NCBI RefSeq assembly: GCF_002929705.1 | Contig: NZ_PJIN01000003.1 | Coordinates: 372,001 to 436,000, forward strand | Length of the DNA: 64,000 bases | Source of the DNA: Arthrobacter sp. N199823 | Lineage (GTDB): Bacteria > Actinomycetota > Actinomycetes > Actinomycetales > Micrococcaceae | Direction of reading: 5' to 3' | Shown here: positions 9,401 through 16,458 of the stretch, piece after piece | How positions within the stretch are numbered: position 1 is the stretch's first letter | Layout of the letters: each line of letters begins with the position of its first letter | Program-made: the position numbers and the translations under genes | Notes under the pieces: model-generated | The model's database searches: none | Seen by the model: only the letters and a program-made list of their open reading frames with translations | What the model was told of the DNA's origin: nothing

Positions 9401-9915
9401 GTTCAGGACTGCTGGCTTCCGTGGATACCCAGGTGGTGCCGGAAGGCTCCGTCATCAAGGTTGATCGTGGCAATTCTGGAGTTGCGGATGGATACTGTCT
9501 CAAGCTCTTCACGAACGACGACGGATCGCTGGAAGCCCGCGTCCCCACAGCTGCCACTGTGGCCACCGAGTGCACGGGGGCCGCGGATGAGAAATGGTTC
9601 ATGGATGTACGCGGTGCAGTCCACAACGGCGCCCATCCAGAGCTGTGCTTGACGAGCAGCAATCCCAGCCGCCCGTCTGCGTGTGAGACCTCAAACCTCA
9701 CGCAGCGGTGGACGTACCTGACCGACGGACATTTGACGTCGGTGGCTACGCCGAGCCGGTCCCTTGACCTTAACCGGTCAACCCGGCTACCGATTCTGTA
9801 CAACACCTCCACGGGCAGCAACCAGAAATGGTTGGGCTTGACTACCAGCCCTGTCGTGGCAATGGGCCTGATGGATGCGGCGTCCATTGAGACCATGGCC
9901 GAGTTGGGCTTGTAA
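6436..9915 (+). CDS. Secreted M66-like zinc metalloprotease with duplicated N-terminal domains and a ricin-like C-terminus
   Basis: 1159 residues from GTG 6436, chosen because AGGA lies 6 nt upstream and a Sec signal peptide then falls at the N-terminus (about 1-39, cut near ALAAP). Residues about 68-171 and 188-291 are two copies of one domain, each with FVPADGAGNCR, a second Cys and an HTVT motif. The catalytic site is HELGHSYGLGH (about 619-629), an extended metzincin zinc motif followed by YPG as in the M66 family (StcE, TagA, dictomallein), whose known members cleave mucin-type glycoproteins. Residues about 1010-1140 resemble a ricin-type beta-trefoil (QRW and QKWLG motifs), presumably carbohydrate binding. 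The substrate is unknown. A terminator follows. Confidence 0.88.
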   Translation: MKRTSPFGGANRKSTAVAGAVLAVMLAGVGVMTTPALAAPTIPLDAAASVLAAGTAELDFSGLTISGQVGDASRDVLINPYTVGEEISYSFKVANNRSQTVTVVPVSGSFAPFVPADGAGNCRWAGLSAGANYTCATPKHTVTAADLAAGSFATATTWRVGNESKTLSTAPVALRAKVDTSVGQVSISGTPSNPQRNTATNPYVPAEALPYTFTVKNNGTTTVTVTPESGPFAPFVPADGAGNCRFINLKAGASYSCTTTRHTVTREELDSGFFQPISTWKAGATSGTITTDAAKLGTPLADPFSGYLNAGGPDRGLGFHDVDKTGGPRVIRNDLSAGALTGMAEFAQSHTINPAGNDATDMPDLVAERAALLLFTPTAATSSVSVTASVKGVAKGVFVLNAPDALPETDANFPAGRPAVVYSKRAWSVDLPWDVVVPGLELSFTDASGANGTLPASNITMAPPAELVINNIELGMLTTPNMNGDHAFINKPAESAADYFQTIPVSKLIMAKYESVQLEKVIVANGNIYTPGSPSVSNGDVYSGDMRENVGKAQVSTGINLANFGQTSGPMNQQQPSLYNQRIIHHSAGLYANGRAEHGLSGGNGMATLYASSGNELSHELGHSYGLGHYPGQNNSLTGDAAIINTTHHSESGWGWNAYRDAMRTNLQMGSFKPDGIGINGVTFKETFAGSYNYLKDAMSGGWQEGNYSNYTFHTGYSADRIQESWKTVVPDLDYPSGYRNWDAATQSYLDAKAVNASFNALRPTAVGVPVVTLLGGYVPANASKAVLYPAFRSNYGNAFNYPAPVLDGPPANRVCWMDVDFLDGTSTQFALSGGVAGVPVANALQFNINIAQADKPTAAQLSCKQDGVVSQYGDRMTIATDLPAMAAAVTIGQDAGYTAVRDAELPALQTELEALASSDLPLLSKSSNTALDSWQDSLDLLSPAAKTVAETILEHQTAAGNAGKFLRYYQDTVSTEATQARFKGLLKSSGLLASVDTQVVPEGSVIKVDRGNSGVADGYCLKLFTNDDGSLEARVPTAATVATECTGAADEKWFMDVRGAVHNGAHPELCLTSSNPSRPSACETSNLTQRWTYLTDGHLTSVATPSRSLDLNRSTRLPILYNTSTGSNQKWLGLTTSPVVAMGLMDAASIETMAELGL

Positions 9916-9934
9916 CCGACCCTCATGCAAGAGC

Positions 9935-9996
9935 GCCCGCAGCAGCGGCCCCATCCCTTTTCATCAAGGAGTGTGGCCGTGGCTGCGGGCTGTTTT
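9935..9996 (+). terminator. Hairpin terminator between protease and VOC gene
   Basis: Imperfect inverted repeat gcccgcagcagcggcc / ggccgtggctgcgggc followed by tgtttt. It lies between convergent genes and may serve both. Confidence 0.75.
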
Positions 9997-10012
9997 GCTT
10001 GTGTGCCTGAAG

Positions 10013-10789
10013 CTAGGCCTGGGGCTGGACCAGCTTGAACATGGCGCCGGTGCAGTCGCTCAGACCTGCAATCCTGCCGTAAGGGGAATCCTCAGCTGCG
10101 TTGATGATGGTGGCACCCAAGGTGAGGGCCGTGGCGATGGTGGCATCGACGTCGTCCGTCTGGAAGTAGATCTGCCAGTTGGATGGCATCTGGTCCGGCA
10201 GGAACCCGGCAGCGTCCATGATGCCCGCCAGCTCCTTGTCGCCGTCCACCAGATTGGTGTAGCGGAACTCGGGGGTGTCGCTCATGACTGAGGTTTCCAC
10301 GCCGAACACATCGTGATAGAAGCTCACAGCAGCCGGGTAATCCTTGCTGTGGAGCTCATGCCAAGCGGCGGCGCCGTTTTCCTCGTGCGATTGGAAACCA
10401 GTGTGGCCGCCGAACTCCCACAACCCGATTGAGGCACCGCTAGGGTCGCCGAGCATGGCCATTTTGCCCTGTTCAGGGACATTCAGGGGCTCCATGTAGG
10501 CGATGGCACCGGCGTTCTTGGCTGCGGCCATGGTGGCCTCGATGTCATCAACACGCAGATACGTTGTCCACATATCAGGGTATCCCTCGCCATTTTCCTG
10601 ACTCTGCATCAGCCCGGCAACGCTCTTTCCGTTCTTGAAGGCCATGGTGTAACCGCCGTACATTTCCTGATCCCCAACCTCGTAGGACCAGCCAAACAAA
10701 GCAGCATAAAAATCTCGCGACTTGGCGATGTCGGAGGTCATCAGATCAATCCAGCACGGTGCTCCGGCGGGAATTTCTTGAGAGTTCAT
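10013..10789 (-). CDS. Two-domain VOC (glyoxalase/bleomycin-resistance fold) protein
   Basis: 258 residues forming two tandem VOC domains. The first starts CWIDLMTSDIAKSRDFYAAL and the second WHELHSKDYPAAVSFYHDVF; each has the beta-alpha-beta-beta-beta pattern. The layout resembles the mycobacterial CFP-30B (Rv0577) group, which has been linked to methylglyoxal detoxification, but the reaction here is not established. The ATG is preceded by GGAG with good spacing. It appears monocistronic, since terminators lie on both sides. Confidence 0.88.
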   Translation of the reverse strand: MNSQEIPAGAPCWIDLMTSDIAKSRDFYAALFGWSYEVGDQEMYGGYTMAFKNGKSVAGLMQSQENGEGYPDMWTTYLRVDDIEATMAAAKNAGAIAYMEPLNVPEQGKMAMLGDPSGASIGLWEFGGHTGFQSHEENGAAAWHELHSKDYPAAVSFYHDVFGVETSVMSDTPEFRYTNLVDGDKELAGIMDAAGFLPDQMPSNWQIYFQTDDVDATIATALTLGATIINAAEDSPYGRIAGLSDCTGAMFKLVQPQA

Positions 10790-10878
10790 GGCAGCTCCAT
10801 ACGTCTTGTCTTGCTAAGGGATAGATCTAGGGTCAAGGGAAGACTATGCCGGTCAGAGGGCTGCGGACAAGAGCAAAA

Positions 10879-10939
10879 AGGCGCTGACCGGGGGAATGTT
10901 TCCAATACTCTCTTGGGAACATTCCGCAGGTCAGCGCCT
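10879..10939 (-). terminator. Terminator of the yajQ gene
   Basis: Arms aggcgctgacc / ggtcagcgcct with an inner pair (gaatgttt / gaacattc). Read on the minus strand the stem is followed by a run of five T, a classical intrinsic terminator downstream of yajQ. Confidence 0.85.
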
Positions 10940-10967
10940 CTTGTGATTGCGGAGGAGGATCTGGGGA

Positions 10968-11456
10968 TCAGCGCATGTTGACGAACTGCAGATCGGCGTC
11001 CTCGAACTTGCGCAGCATGGCCATGACTTCCTGAAGATCGTCGCGGCTCTTGGAGCTCACGCGCAGTTCATCACCCTGAATGGTGGACTTGACGCCCTTG
11101 GGGCCCTCGTCGCGGATGAGCTTGTTGATCTTCTTCGCGATGTCCTGAGCAATACCTTCGACGATCTCGGCTTCGAGACGGTATTCCTTGCCTGAGGCGA
11201 AGGGCTCACCAGCGTCGAGGGACTTCAGGGAGATGCCGCGCTTGATCAGCTTGGATTCGAAGACGTCCATGATGGCCATGACACGTTCCTCGGAGTTGGC
11301 CTTCAGCAAGATCTTTTCGCCGCTGAAATCGATCTCGGCACCCACGCCCTTGAAGTCGTAGCGCTGGACTACTTCCTTCTGGGCCTGGTGCAGGGCGTTG
11401 GCGACCTCTTGCTTATCGACTTTACTGACGACGTCGAACGTTGACTCGCTGGCCAT
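10968..11456 (-). CDS. yajQ: YajQ-family nucleotide-binding protein
   Basis: 162 residues, full length for the family. The conserved start STFDVVSKVDKQEVANAL, the motif RYDFKG and the ending FADADLQFVNMR-like segment (EDADLQFVNMR) are diagnostic. YajQ proteins have two ferredoxin-like domains. In Xanthomonas and Pseudomonas they bind cyclic di-GMP, and nucleic-acid binding has also been reported. A GGAGG ribosome site precedes the ATG. It is monocistronic, with its own terminator. Confidence 0.95.
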   Translation of the reverse strand: MASESTFDVVSKVDKQEVANALHQAQKEVVQRYDFKGVGAEIDFSGEKILLKANSEERVMAIMDVFESKLIKRGISLKSLDAGEPFASGKEYRLEAEIVEGIAQDIAKKINKLIRDEGPKGVKSTIQGDELRVSSKSRDDLQEVMAMLRKFEDADLQFVNMR

Positions 11457-11642
11457 GATTCCTCCATAGGCTTGGAAACTTGAGTGGTTGATTTGCCTCC
11501 TAGCCTAGCTGGCCAGTGACCAGAGTGCCCGTTTTGCGCTGCATCGTGCCGCTCACAGTGTCCTCCGAGCGATCACGCGGCAAGCGCACATGTGGGCTGT
11601 GCACTGTAGAAGGTGGAAAGAGTGTCAGTTTGAGGAGGACCC

Positions 11643-11999
11643 ATGAAACTAGATGAAGACCCCGTGCCACCGCCTACCGCTGAGTCCCCGGCCGGCAGCT
11701 CAGTAGCCTCCCGTCATTCCGACGCGAGGCACAAGCCAAGCCGGAAAACAGTGGGAAGTGCCGTTGCAGCAGTAACTCTTGCCGCAGTGACTGTCTTGAG
11801 CGGACCCGCTCTGGTTGGCGGATCATCCTCAAGTTTTGAACCCGGAAGCATCATCGGGTCCCCGCCAAATTCCGCGCCGACTCGGATTGCTGGCGTTCAG
11901 GAAGACATGGCCCGAGCCGTGGAGTTGCATCAGATTACGGCTGAGCAGGCGGCGTTCTTGGAAAGCCAGTTAGTCAAACGGATCCAACGCGACGTCTGA
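11643..11999 (+). CDS. Small predicted membrane-anchored or exported protein, unknown function
   Basis: 118 residues. A polar Pro/Ser-rich N-terminus (1-40) is followed by one hydrophobic segment (about 42-60, VGSAVAAVTLAAVTVLSG) and a short hydrophilic tail with a predicted helix (ITAEQAAFLESQLV). The TAEQAAFLES segment resembles helical hairpins of small actinobacterial secreted proteins. A strong GAGGAGGA ribosome site just upstream of the ATG supports translation. I recognise no family. Confidence 0.7.
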   Translation: MKLDEDPVPPPTAESPAGSSVASRHSDARHKPSRKTVGSAVAAVTLAAVTVLSGPALVGGSSSSFEPGSIIGSPPNSAPTRIAGVQEDMARAVELHQITAEQAAFLESQLVKRIQRDV

Positions 12000-12201
12000 G
12001 GCGTTCACCGGCGGGCCTTCTTGGGGCGACAAGGCGGGTCCCGCTGGGGCCGAATTGTCTACCGAATGTAGTGTGATTGACGCCAATTTTGGCACCTTGG
12101 TGCTCTCGATTAGATTCTTGAGCAAATTCCTTGTACAGTTTTACTGCTTCCACTTGTTGGGAGCGAAAGTCGGACCCGAAGTTTGGGTCCGGTTTGGCCA
12201 T

Positions 12202-12286
12202 GGCAGATTACCCGAGCGGCCAAAGGGGGCTGACTGTAAATCAGCTGGCAACGCCTTCACTGGTTCGAATCCAGTATCTGCCACCA
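12202..12286 (+). tRNA. tRNA-Tyr (GTA)
   Basis: Acceptor stem ggcagat / atctgcc with discriminator A and an encoded CCA at 12284-12286. The anticodon loop ctgtaaa reads GTA, there is a long variable arm as in bacterial tRNA-Tyr, and the T arm is ctggttcgaatccag. Confidence 0.97.
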
Positions 12287-12294
12287 AACGGGAA

Positions 12295-12338
12295 ACCCGG
12301 AACCTCGCGAGTAAAATCGCAAGGTTCCGGGTTTTTTC
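12295..12338 (+). terminator. Intrinsic terminator of tRNA-Tyr
   Basis: Stem acccggaacctcgcga / tcgcaaggttccgggt with a short A-rich loop and a following T6 run. Confidence 0.95.
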
Positions 12339-12434
12339 ATTTCCTGAGCCTCACTGAGCGGGAGTGGGCTCCGGTGGCGCCGATTTCGGACCAGGCTCTG
12401 CCAATCCGGTACGGCTTGGCTGCCAAAGGCGAAC

Positions 12435-12440
12435 TACAGT
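12435..12440 (+). promoter_or_regulatory. -10 box, predicted leaderless transcript
   Basis: TACAGT ends 6 nt before the ATG at 12447, so the transcript should start at or next to the start codon. The bases taaggcatg that follow are the same as at trxA. Confidence 0.6.
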
Positions 12441-12446
12441 TAAGGC

Positions 12447-13202
12447 ATGGAATACGTCGTGCCGCTGCTCATTGTGCTTGCCATTGTCATTGCTGTGGTT
12501 GTTGGATCCCGGCTTGTGGGACGGCGCAACCAGCCGCCACGGGCCACAGTAGAGGCAACTGGGGCTGGCACTGCACCCAAGGTGGCCGCCAACAAGCGAT
12601 CGCGCCGTGAAATCACGCGGGAAGACGCGCAGGAAGCCAGTGCCAGGCTGAGCCCGGAACAGCACAGGAGTGTTTACGCTCTGATCGCAAGGCATCAGGT
12701 GCTTAACGCCGTCAAGGAATACCGCAAGGCGACCCGTCTGGGCCTCAGTGACGCAGCGCAAGCTGTGGCCGCCTTGGCCCAATTTCCGCAACCCACGCCC
12801 GAGCGCCCGGCCGCCGCGACCGCCGTCGAACATCCCAACAACGGGTCCGCCGCGCAGCCTGAGCCCAGCATTCAGGAAGGGCCGCTGACCGTGGAGGACA
12901 TCATCAACGCAGGCCCCGCCACGCAAGCGACGCCGGCAAGTTCATCCCCGGAGCTCAAGCCGGAATCACGTGCCAAGCCTATTGCTGCCGCGGGCAGTTA
13001 CCGGTACCGCGCCATTGTCTCGCAAGGTGATGAGGTCCGTGAGGTGGTCAGCACGCGTCTGAATGCGGAGATTTACGCCCAGATTCGCCAACTCGCGCTA
13101 TCCGGAAAGTACGACGACGCTGCTCGCCTCCTGCGTGATCACGCCGACATTGGGGTGGCGGATGCGCAGGAGTTCATCTCGATGATTGGCCCAGAAGACT
13201 AA
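12447..13202 (+). CDS. Membrane-anchored protein with two L7/L12-like segments, unknown function
   Basis: 251 residues. One N-terminal membrane helix (3-22) is followed by a basic stretch. Residues about 75-110 (YALIARHQVLNAVKEYRK, then TRLGLSDAAQAV) resemble the C-terminal fold of ribosomal protein L7/L12, where KEVR..TGLGLKEAK is conserved. A Pro/Ala linker (about 112-180) leads to a second related segment at about 208-247 (IYAQIRQLALSGKYDDAARL, IGVADAQEF). The two segments align to each other. The function is unknown; recruitment of a translation-related fold to the membrane is only a guess. The start codon is supported by a leaderless-type promoter. Confidence 0.8.
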   Translation: MEYVVPLLIVLAIVIAVVVGSRLVGRRNQPPRATVEATGAGTAPKVAANKRSRREITREDAQEASARLSPEQHRSVYALIARHQVLNAVKEYRKATRLGLSDAAQAVAALAQFPQPTPERPAAATAVEHPNNGSAAQPEPSIQEGPLTVEDIINAGPATQATPASSSPELKPESRAKPIAAAGSYRYRAIVSQGDEVREVVSTRLNAEIYAQIRQLALSGKYDDAARLLRDHADIGVADAQEFISMIGPED

Positions 13203-13371
13203 GCACTGGTTGGCGTGGATCTCGTCTCAAAGCAGGGACGGCGCGTCATATGTGCGCACAAGTATGACCAAACGGACAGTCTTGGATAATGTTTGGCAAG
13301 CGTCTTATAAATTATCTGCCGGAAGGGTATTCTCCCGGCCATATCCCTTGGGGGAGTGCTTGAACATTTCC

Positions 13372-13989
13372 ATGCGCCTCGGCTCGCGAAAGCTGCGCTA
13401 TTTCCTGTTCGCTGTTCTGGCTGCGGTGGCCGTCGTGCTGCCCTTGCTGGTTGCGCCGACTTCGGCTCATGCGGCTGCCACGACAACCACCCGCATTGCC
13501 AACTTCACGGCCGGTCCTGCCACAGTTGTCAAGGGTAAGAGCATCACCTATTCCGGCCTGGTGCAGCGCCCCTCCGGTAAGACCTGGGTCAAGACCGGAG
13601 CCGTTACGGTGAAGGTTTACTTTGACGCTGATGGTTCTGCCCCTAAGAAGCTGGTCCGCACGCTGAAGACCAATTCATCGGGCTCATTCAAAGCGGCCGC
13701 AGTGGCCACGGTTACCGGCAAATGGTCCGTAACTCTCCCGGCTCAGGGCAGTTACAAGACATCGTCCACGAGTGTACGTGTGGTCAAGGTGGTGCCGGCT
13801 CCCAAACCGACGTCGTCTAAGCCCGCCAGCAAGTGGAACTGCCCGTCATGGGCCCCCATCAAGGGCAACGCGCCGAGCAAGATCTACCACCTCAAGAACC
13901 AGCGGTTCTACGCGAAGACCACTCCTGAGATTTGCTTCACCACCGAGGCTGCCGCCAAGAAGGCCGGCTACCGCAAGTCAAAGGTCTAG
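13372..13989 (+). CDS. Secreted protein with C-terminal sunset domain
   Basis: 205 residues from ATG 13372. An in-frame TTG at 13360 sits closer to the GGGGAG ribosome site and is an alternative. A signal peptide (about 1-32) ends in SAHAAA. The middle (about 35-145) looks like a beta-rich extracellular domain with GPATVVKGKSITYSG. The last about 50 residues (WNCPSWAPIKGN, KIYHLKNQRFYAKT, PEICFTTEAAAKKAGYR) match the actinobacterial sunset domain, a short Cys-containing module at the end of many secreted proteins. Its role is not established. Monocistronic, with a terminator downstream. Confidence 0.82.
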   Translation: MRLGSRKLRYFLFAVLAAVAVVLPLLVAPTSAHAAATTTTRIANFTAGPATVVKGKSITYSGLVQRPSGKTWVKTGAVTVKVYFDADGSAPKKLVRTLKTNSSGSFKAAAVATVTGKWSVTLPAQGSYKTSSTSVRVVKVVPAPKPTSSKPASKWNCPSWAPIKGNAPSKIYHLKNQRFYAKTTPEICFTTEAAAKKAGYRKSKV

Positions 13990-14017
13990 AGCCACGCTCT
14001 AACGCTGCGCATCAAAG

Positions 14018-14048
14018 AAGTGCCCGGTCCCTGTGGGGCCGGGCACTT
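14018..14048 (+). terminator. Hairpin terminator after the sunset-domain gene
   Basis: aagtgcccgg / ccgggcactt stem between convergent genes, without a long T run. Confidence 0.75.
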
Positions 14049-14066
14049 TGCTGTCAGCGGTGAGGA

Positions 14067-14309
14067 TCAGAGGGCCTCGTTGTCGCTTTCCAACACAAAA
14101 CCATCCTGATGGTGAATCAATTGGCGGCCCATGCCGGCGTCAAGCTGGATCCACAGGCATTGGCGGTCGTGGGAAATGGTCTCCACGCGGCCCGACAATC
14201 GCCAGCCGCGATCGTTAATCAGGGCCACCGGTGCATCCTTGGGCAACGCGGGCCACACATCGTGGTTCTCAGGATTAATAAAGGCTCGGTGGTGCATGCG
14301 GCGGGTCAT
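14067..14309 (-). CDS. Small conserved protein, unknown function
   Basis: 80 residues. The start at 14309 is chosen over an ATG eight codons upstream because AGGAG lies six bases before it. The sequence (HHRAFINPENHDVWPALPKD, ALINDRGWRLSG) suggests a small cytoplasmic beta-rich protein with an actinobacterial distribution. No catalytic motif or membrane segment is seen. The family is not recognised. Confidence 0.7.
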   Translation of the reverse strand: MTRRMHHRAFINPENHDVWPALPKDAPVALINDRGWRLSGRVETISHDRQCLWIQLDAGMGRQLIHHQDGFVLESDNEAL

Positions 14310-14524
14310 GGGTTCTCCTGGTGTGAAAGTCATCGCTGCTTCCTTATCTACTTACTCAATACCGCAAGCTTGCACGGGCCAGATGAATAAGCTGTGAACT
14401 GAGTGTGACTTTCGGTTCACGGCTCCATGAATCTGCCCGCACGGAACGGTCCCAGATGTGTGACTATGACCGCTTAGTGCTCACGCGGTGAGCGAAACCA
14501 CAGCCAAACGGGAGGCTCATCCCG

Positions 14525-14530
14525 TACGGT
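14525..14530 (+). promoter_or_regulatory. -10 box of trxA, predicted leaderless
   Basis: TACGGT ends 6 nt before the ATG at 14537. Confidence 0.6.
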
Positions 14531-14536
14531 TAAGGC

Positions 14537-14917
14537 ATGGCTACAGTAGAAATCACCACGGAATCTTTTGGCCCCACCATTGAGGGCAACGACATTGTGA
14601 TCGTTGATTTTTGGGCTTCTTGGTGCCAGCCCTGTGTGCGTTTTGCGCCCACCTTTGAGGCTGCCTCCGAAAAGCACAGCGACGTTGTGTTCGGCAAGGT
14701 GGATACGGAAGCGCAGCAGCAACTCGCCGCCGAAGCCAACATCACCTCCATCCCCACGTTGATGGCGTTCCGCGAAAAGGTGCTGGTGTTCGCCCAGCCC
14801 GGCGCCTTGAACGGTACCGAACTGGAATCCGTCATTGACGCCGTCAAGGCTCTGGACATGAGCGAAGTTCATGCAGCCGTCGCCGCCAAGGCCGCCGAAG
14901 GTACCGCCGCCGAGTAA
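14537..14917 (+). CDS. trxA: Thioredoxin-family protein
   Basis: 126 residues. The active site WASWCQPCVRF (Cys30, Cys33) differs from the classical WCGPC by Gln for Gly, a substitution that could shift its redox potential. The cis-Pro loop is TSIPTLM. A C-terminal extension of about 20 Ala/Glu-rich residues follows the fold. It reduces protein disulfides in the cytoplasm using thioredoxin reductase, which is not in this window. No signal peptide. The message appears leaderless. Confidence 0.9.
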   Translation: MATVEITTESFGPTIEGNDIVIVDFWASWCQPCVRFAPTFEAASEKHSDVVFGKVDTEAQQQLAAEANITSIPTLMAFREKVLVFAQPGALNGTELESVIDAVKALDMSEVHAAVAAKAAEGTAAE

Positions 14918-14948
14918 CAGTCCGCTGTCGGGCCCTGAAACCTCCATC

Positions 14949-15020
14949 AACAGCATCGACCCGTGAGTTAAGGCTGCTTAGATTCGTCTAAGCAGCCTTA
15001 ACTCACGGGTCGATGCTGTT
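14949..15020. terminator. Perfect 34-bp palindrome with TTCG loop, bidirectional terminator
   Basis: Two 34-nt arms are exact reverse complements around ttcg (14983-14986), giving an extremely stable hairpin with a UUCG tetraloop. It lies between the convergent trxA and ABM genes. Confidence 0.9.
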
Positions 15021-15036
15021 TCTGAAGGCTGTATCT

Positions 15037-15315
15037 CTAGGTGCGAACCAGCTCTACCGGCTTTACCAGCAGGGCGCTGAGGGATTCATTGAGGTCCTGC
15101 ACGGCAATGCCCTTGCTGTGCTTGGTCAGGTCCTCTTCGGAGGCCCACTGCTCAGTCAAAACAATCTTCTCTTCCGATTCCTCGGTGATTTCATACTGGA
15201 TGCAGCCAGTCTCTTCGACGACCTGCTCAATAGCGATGTCCAATGCAAGCTTCACACGGAAGAATTCGCCCTCGTTGGGGATAAAAGTGGCCTGTAGGTT
15301 GATGATCTCGCTCAT
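15037..15315 (-). CDS. Antibiotic-biosynthesis-monooxygenase (ABM) domain protein, putative quinol monooxygenase
   Basis: 92 residues forming a single dimeric ferredoxin-like ABM domain (TFIPNEGEFFRVKLALD, TGCIQYEITEE, EQWASEEDLTKHSKG). Members such as YgiN are cofactor-free quinol monooxygenases, though many are uncharacterised, so the substrate is open. A leaderless-type promoter sits just upstream, and the long palindrome downstream terminates it. Confidence 0.85.
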   Translation of the reverse strand: MSEIINLQATFIPNEGEFFRVKLALDIAIEQVVEETGCIQYEITEESEEKIVLTEQWASEEDLTKHSKGIAVQDLNESLSALLVKPVELVRT

Positions 15316-15321
15316 GCAACC

Positions 15322-15327
15322 AGCCTA
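15322..15327 (-). promoter_or_regulatory. -10 box of the ABM gene, predicted leaderless
   Basis: On the minus strand TAGGCT ends 6 nt before the ATG at 15315. Confidence 0.6.
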
Positions 15328-15399
15328 GGCGATACGAGGGTTCGGGCGGGAAGTTGTTCCGCTCTATGAACGCCCGCAGTACTGTTTCCGAACAGCGAG

Positions 15400-16350
15400 T
15401 TAGTGTCCGCGATGGTCCTGAATACTCATCCGCGGCCCGAATGTGGGTTTGCGGAAACCGCTGAGCTGTAGCAGCCGCACCACGCGCTGGCGGTGCCCGC
15501 GCCACGGTTCAAGAAGTTCCAGCATGCCCGCGTCGTCCACTGGTTCTCCGGCCAGTGCCCAGCCCACATAAGCGGCAAGGTGGTAGTCGCCCACCGCCAC
15601 GTGGTCGGCATCGCCGTGCGTGCGCTGGGTGACTTCCGCTGCGGTCCAAGCCCCAATGCCTGGAATGCTTTGCAGCTTGCTGCCAGCCTCTGCTGCCGGC
15701 AGGGCACTCAAACGCTCCAAGCCCGACGACGACCGTAGCATCCGCTGAACCGTGGCCGAACGCTGTGGTCCAACGCCAGCCTTGTGCCATTCCCAGGATG
15801 GAATGGCGGCCCATTGGGCAGGTGTCGGCGCGACGATCAAATCGGCGGGGACCGCTGCATCTGTTCCAGTGCCGGGGGCTGCCGAGCCGAACTTTTTCAA
15901 CAGGATCGCGTAGCCGCGGCGGGCCTCAAGTGCCGTGACTTTCTGCTCCAAAATGGCCGGCACCAGGGCGTCAACCATGCGCCCAGTGGCAGGCAGGCGC
16001 AGTGCCGGGTGCCACCGTCGTGCTTCCCGAACGCGGAGAGGGAGCGTCTCGGTAACGGCAGGGGAGTCAAAAGTGGACCAGTCGTCCTGGGCACCCAGCA
16101 GCGCCGGGGCAGAATCCAGAGCATGGCCGGCGCCCGGACCCCAAGCCCGCGCATGCAACTCGGTGCCTCGCTGAGAAATGCCTAAAGTGGCAGGGCCGGC
16201 GGGGGTATTGAAGGCCAGCCATGCGTTGTCCGGAGCGATCCGCACGGTCCGATCGCCAGGGCCGCGCCCAATGATGCCCAACGTCTGGGCCAGCGAATAC
16301 GGGGCGCCAGCATCCCAGACCGCGATGGGGCCCTGGTGTGTGGTGGTCAT
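15400..16350 (-). CDS. AlkA-like DNA-3-methyladenine glycosylase (HhH-GPD)
   Basis: 316 residues. The C-terminal half carries the helix-hairpin-helix (LQSIPGIGAWTAAEV) followed by the catalytic Asp region (HVAVGDYHLAAY), as in base-excision glycosylases that remove alkylated purines. The iron-sulfur cluster Cys residues of the EndoIII subgroup are absent, favouring the AlkA group. The N-terminal half is less conserved. No methyltransferase (Ada) domain is fused. It appears monocistronic. Confidence 0.85.
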   Translation of the reverse strand: MTTTHQGPIAVWDAGAPYSLAQTLGIIGRGPGDRTVRIAPDNAWLAFNTPAGPATLGISQRGTELHARAWGPGAGHALDSAPALLGAQDDWSTFDSPAVTETLPLRVREARRWHPALRLPATGRMVDALVPAILEQKVTALEARRGYAILLKKFGSAAPGTGTDAAVPADLIVAPTPAQWAAIPSWEWHKAGVGPQRSATVQRMLRSSSGLERLSALPAAEAGSKLQSIPGIGAWTAAEVTQRTHGDADHVAVGDYHLAAYVGWALAGEPVDDAGMLELLEPWRGHRQRVVRLLQLSGFRKPTFGPRMSIQDHRGH

Positions 16351-16409
16351 GGATCCATGGTCGCATGCAGTGCTGGGAAGGGCTTGGTAATGTGGGCAGC
16401 AACTGATAG

Positions 16410-16446
16410 CTTAACGTTTATCGTTATTATCGATCAACGTTAAGTT
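16410..16446. promoter_or_regulatory. Dyad operator overlapping the promoter of the DUF2975/HTH operon
   Basis: cttaacgtt ... aacgttaag arms (9 nt, with inner tatcg/cgat pairing) lie at 16410-16444. A TAAGTT -10-like box (16441-16446) overlaps the right arm, so a bound regulator would block the promoter. The HTH protein of the same operon is the likely ligand. Confidence 0.6.
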
Positions 16447-16458
16447 TGGGGTGTTCTG

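Noticed and set aside
11974-12201. Minus-strand frame upstream of tRNA-Tyr
   Set aside because: No ribosome site, no recognisable motif, and it overlaps the end of a plus-strand gene.
12202-12338. Integration (att) site in tRNA-Tyr
   Set aside because: No duplicated 3' tRNA end and no integrase or mobile genes nearby.
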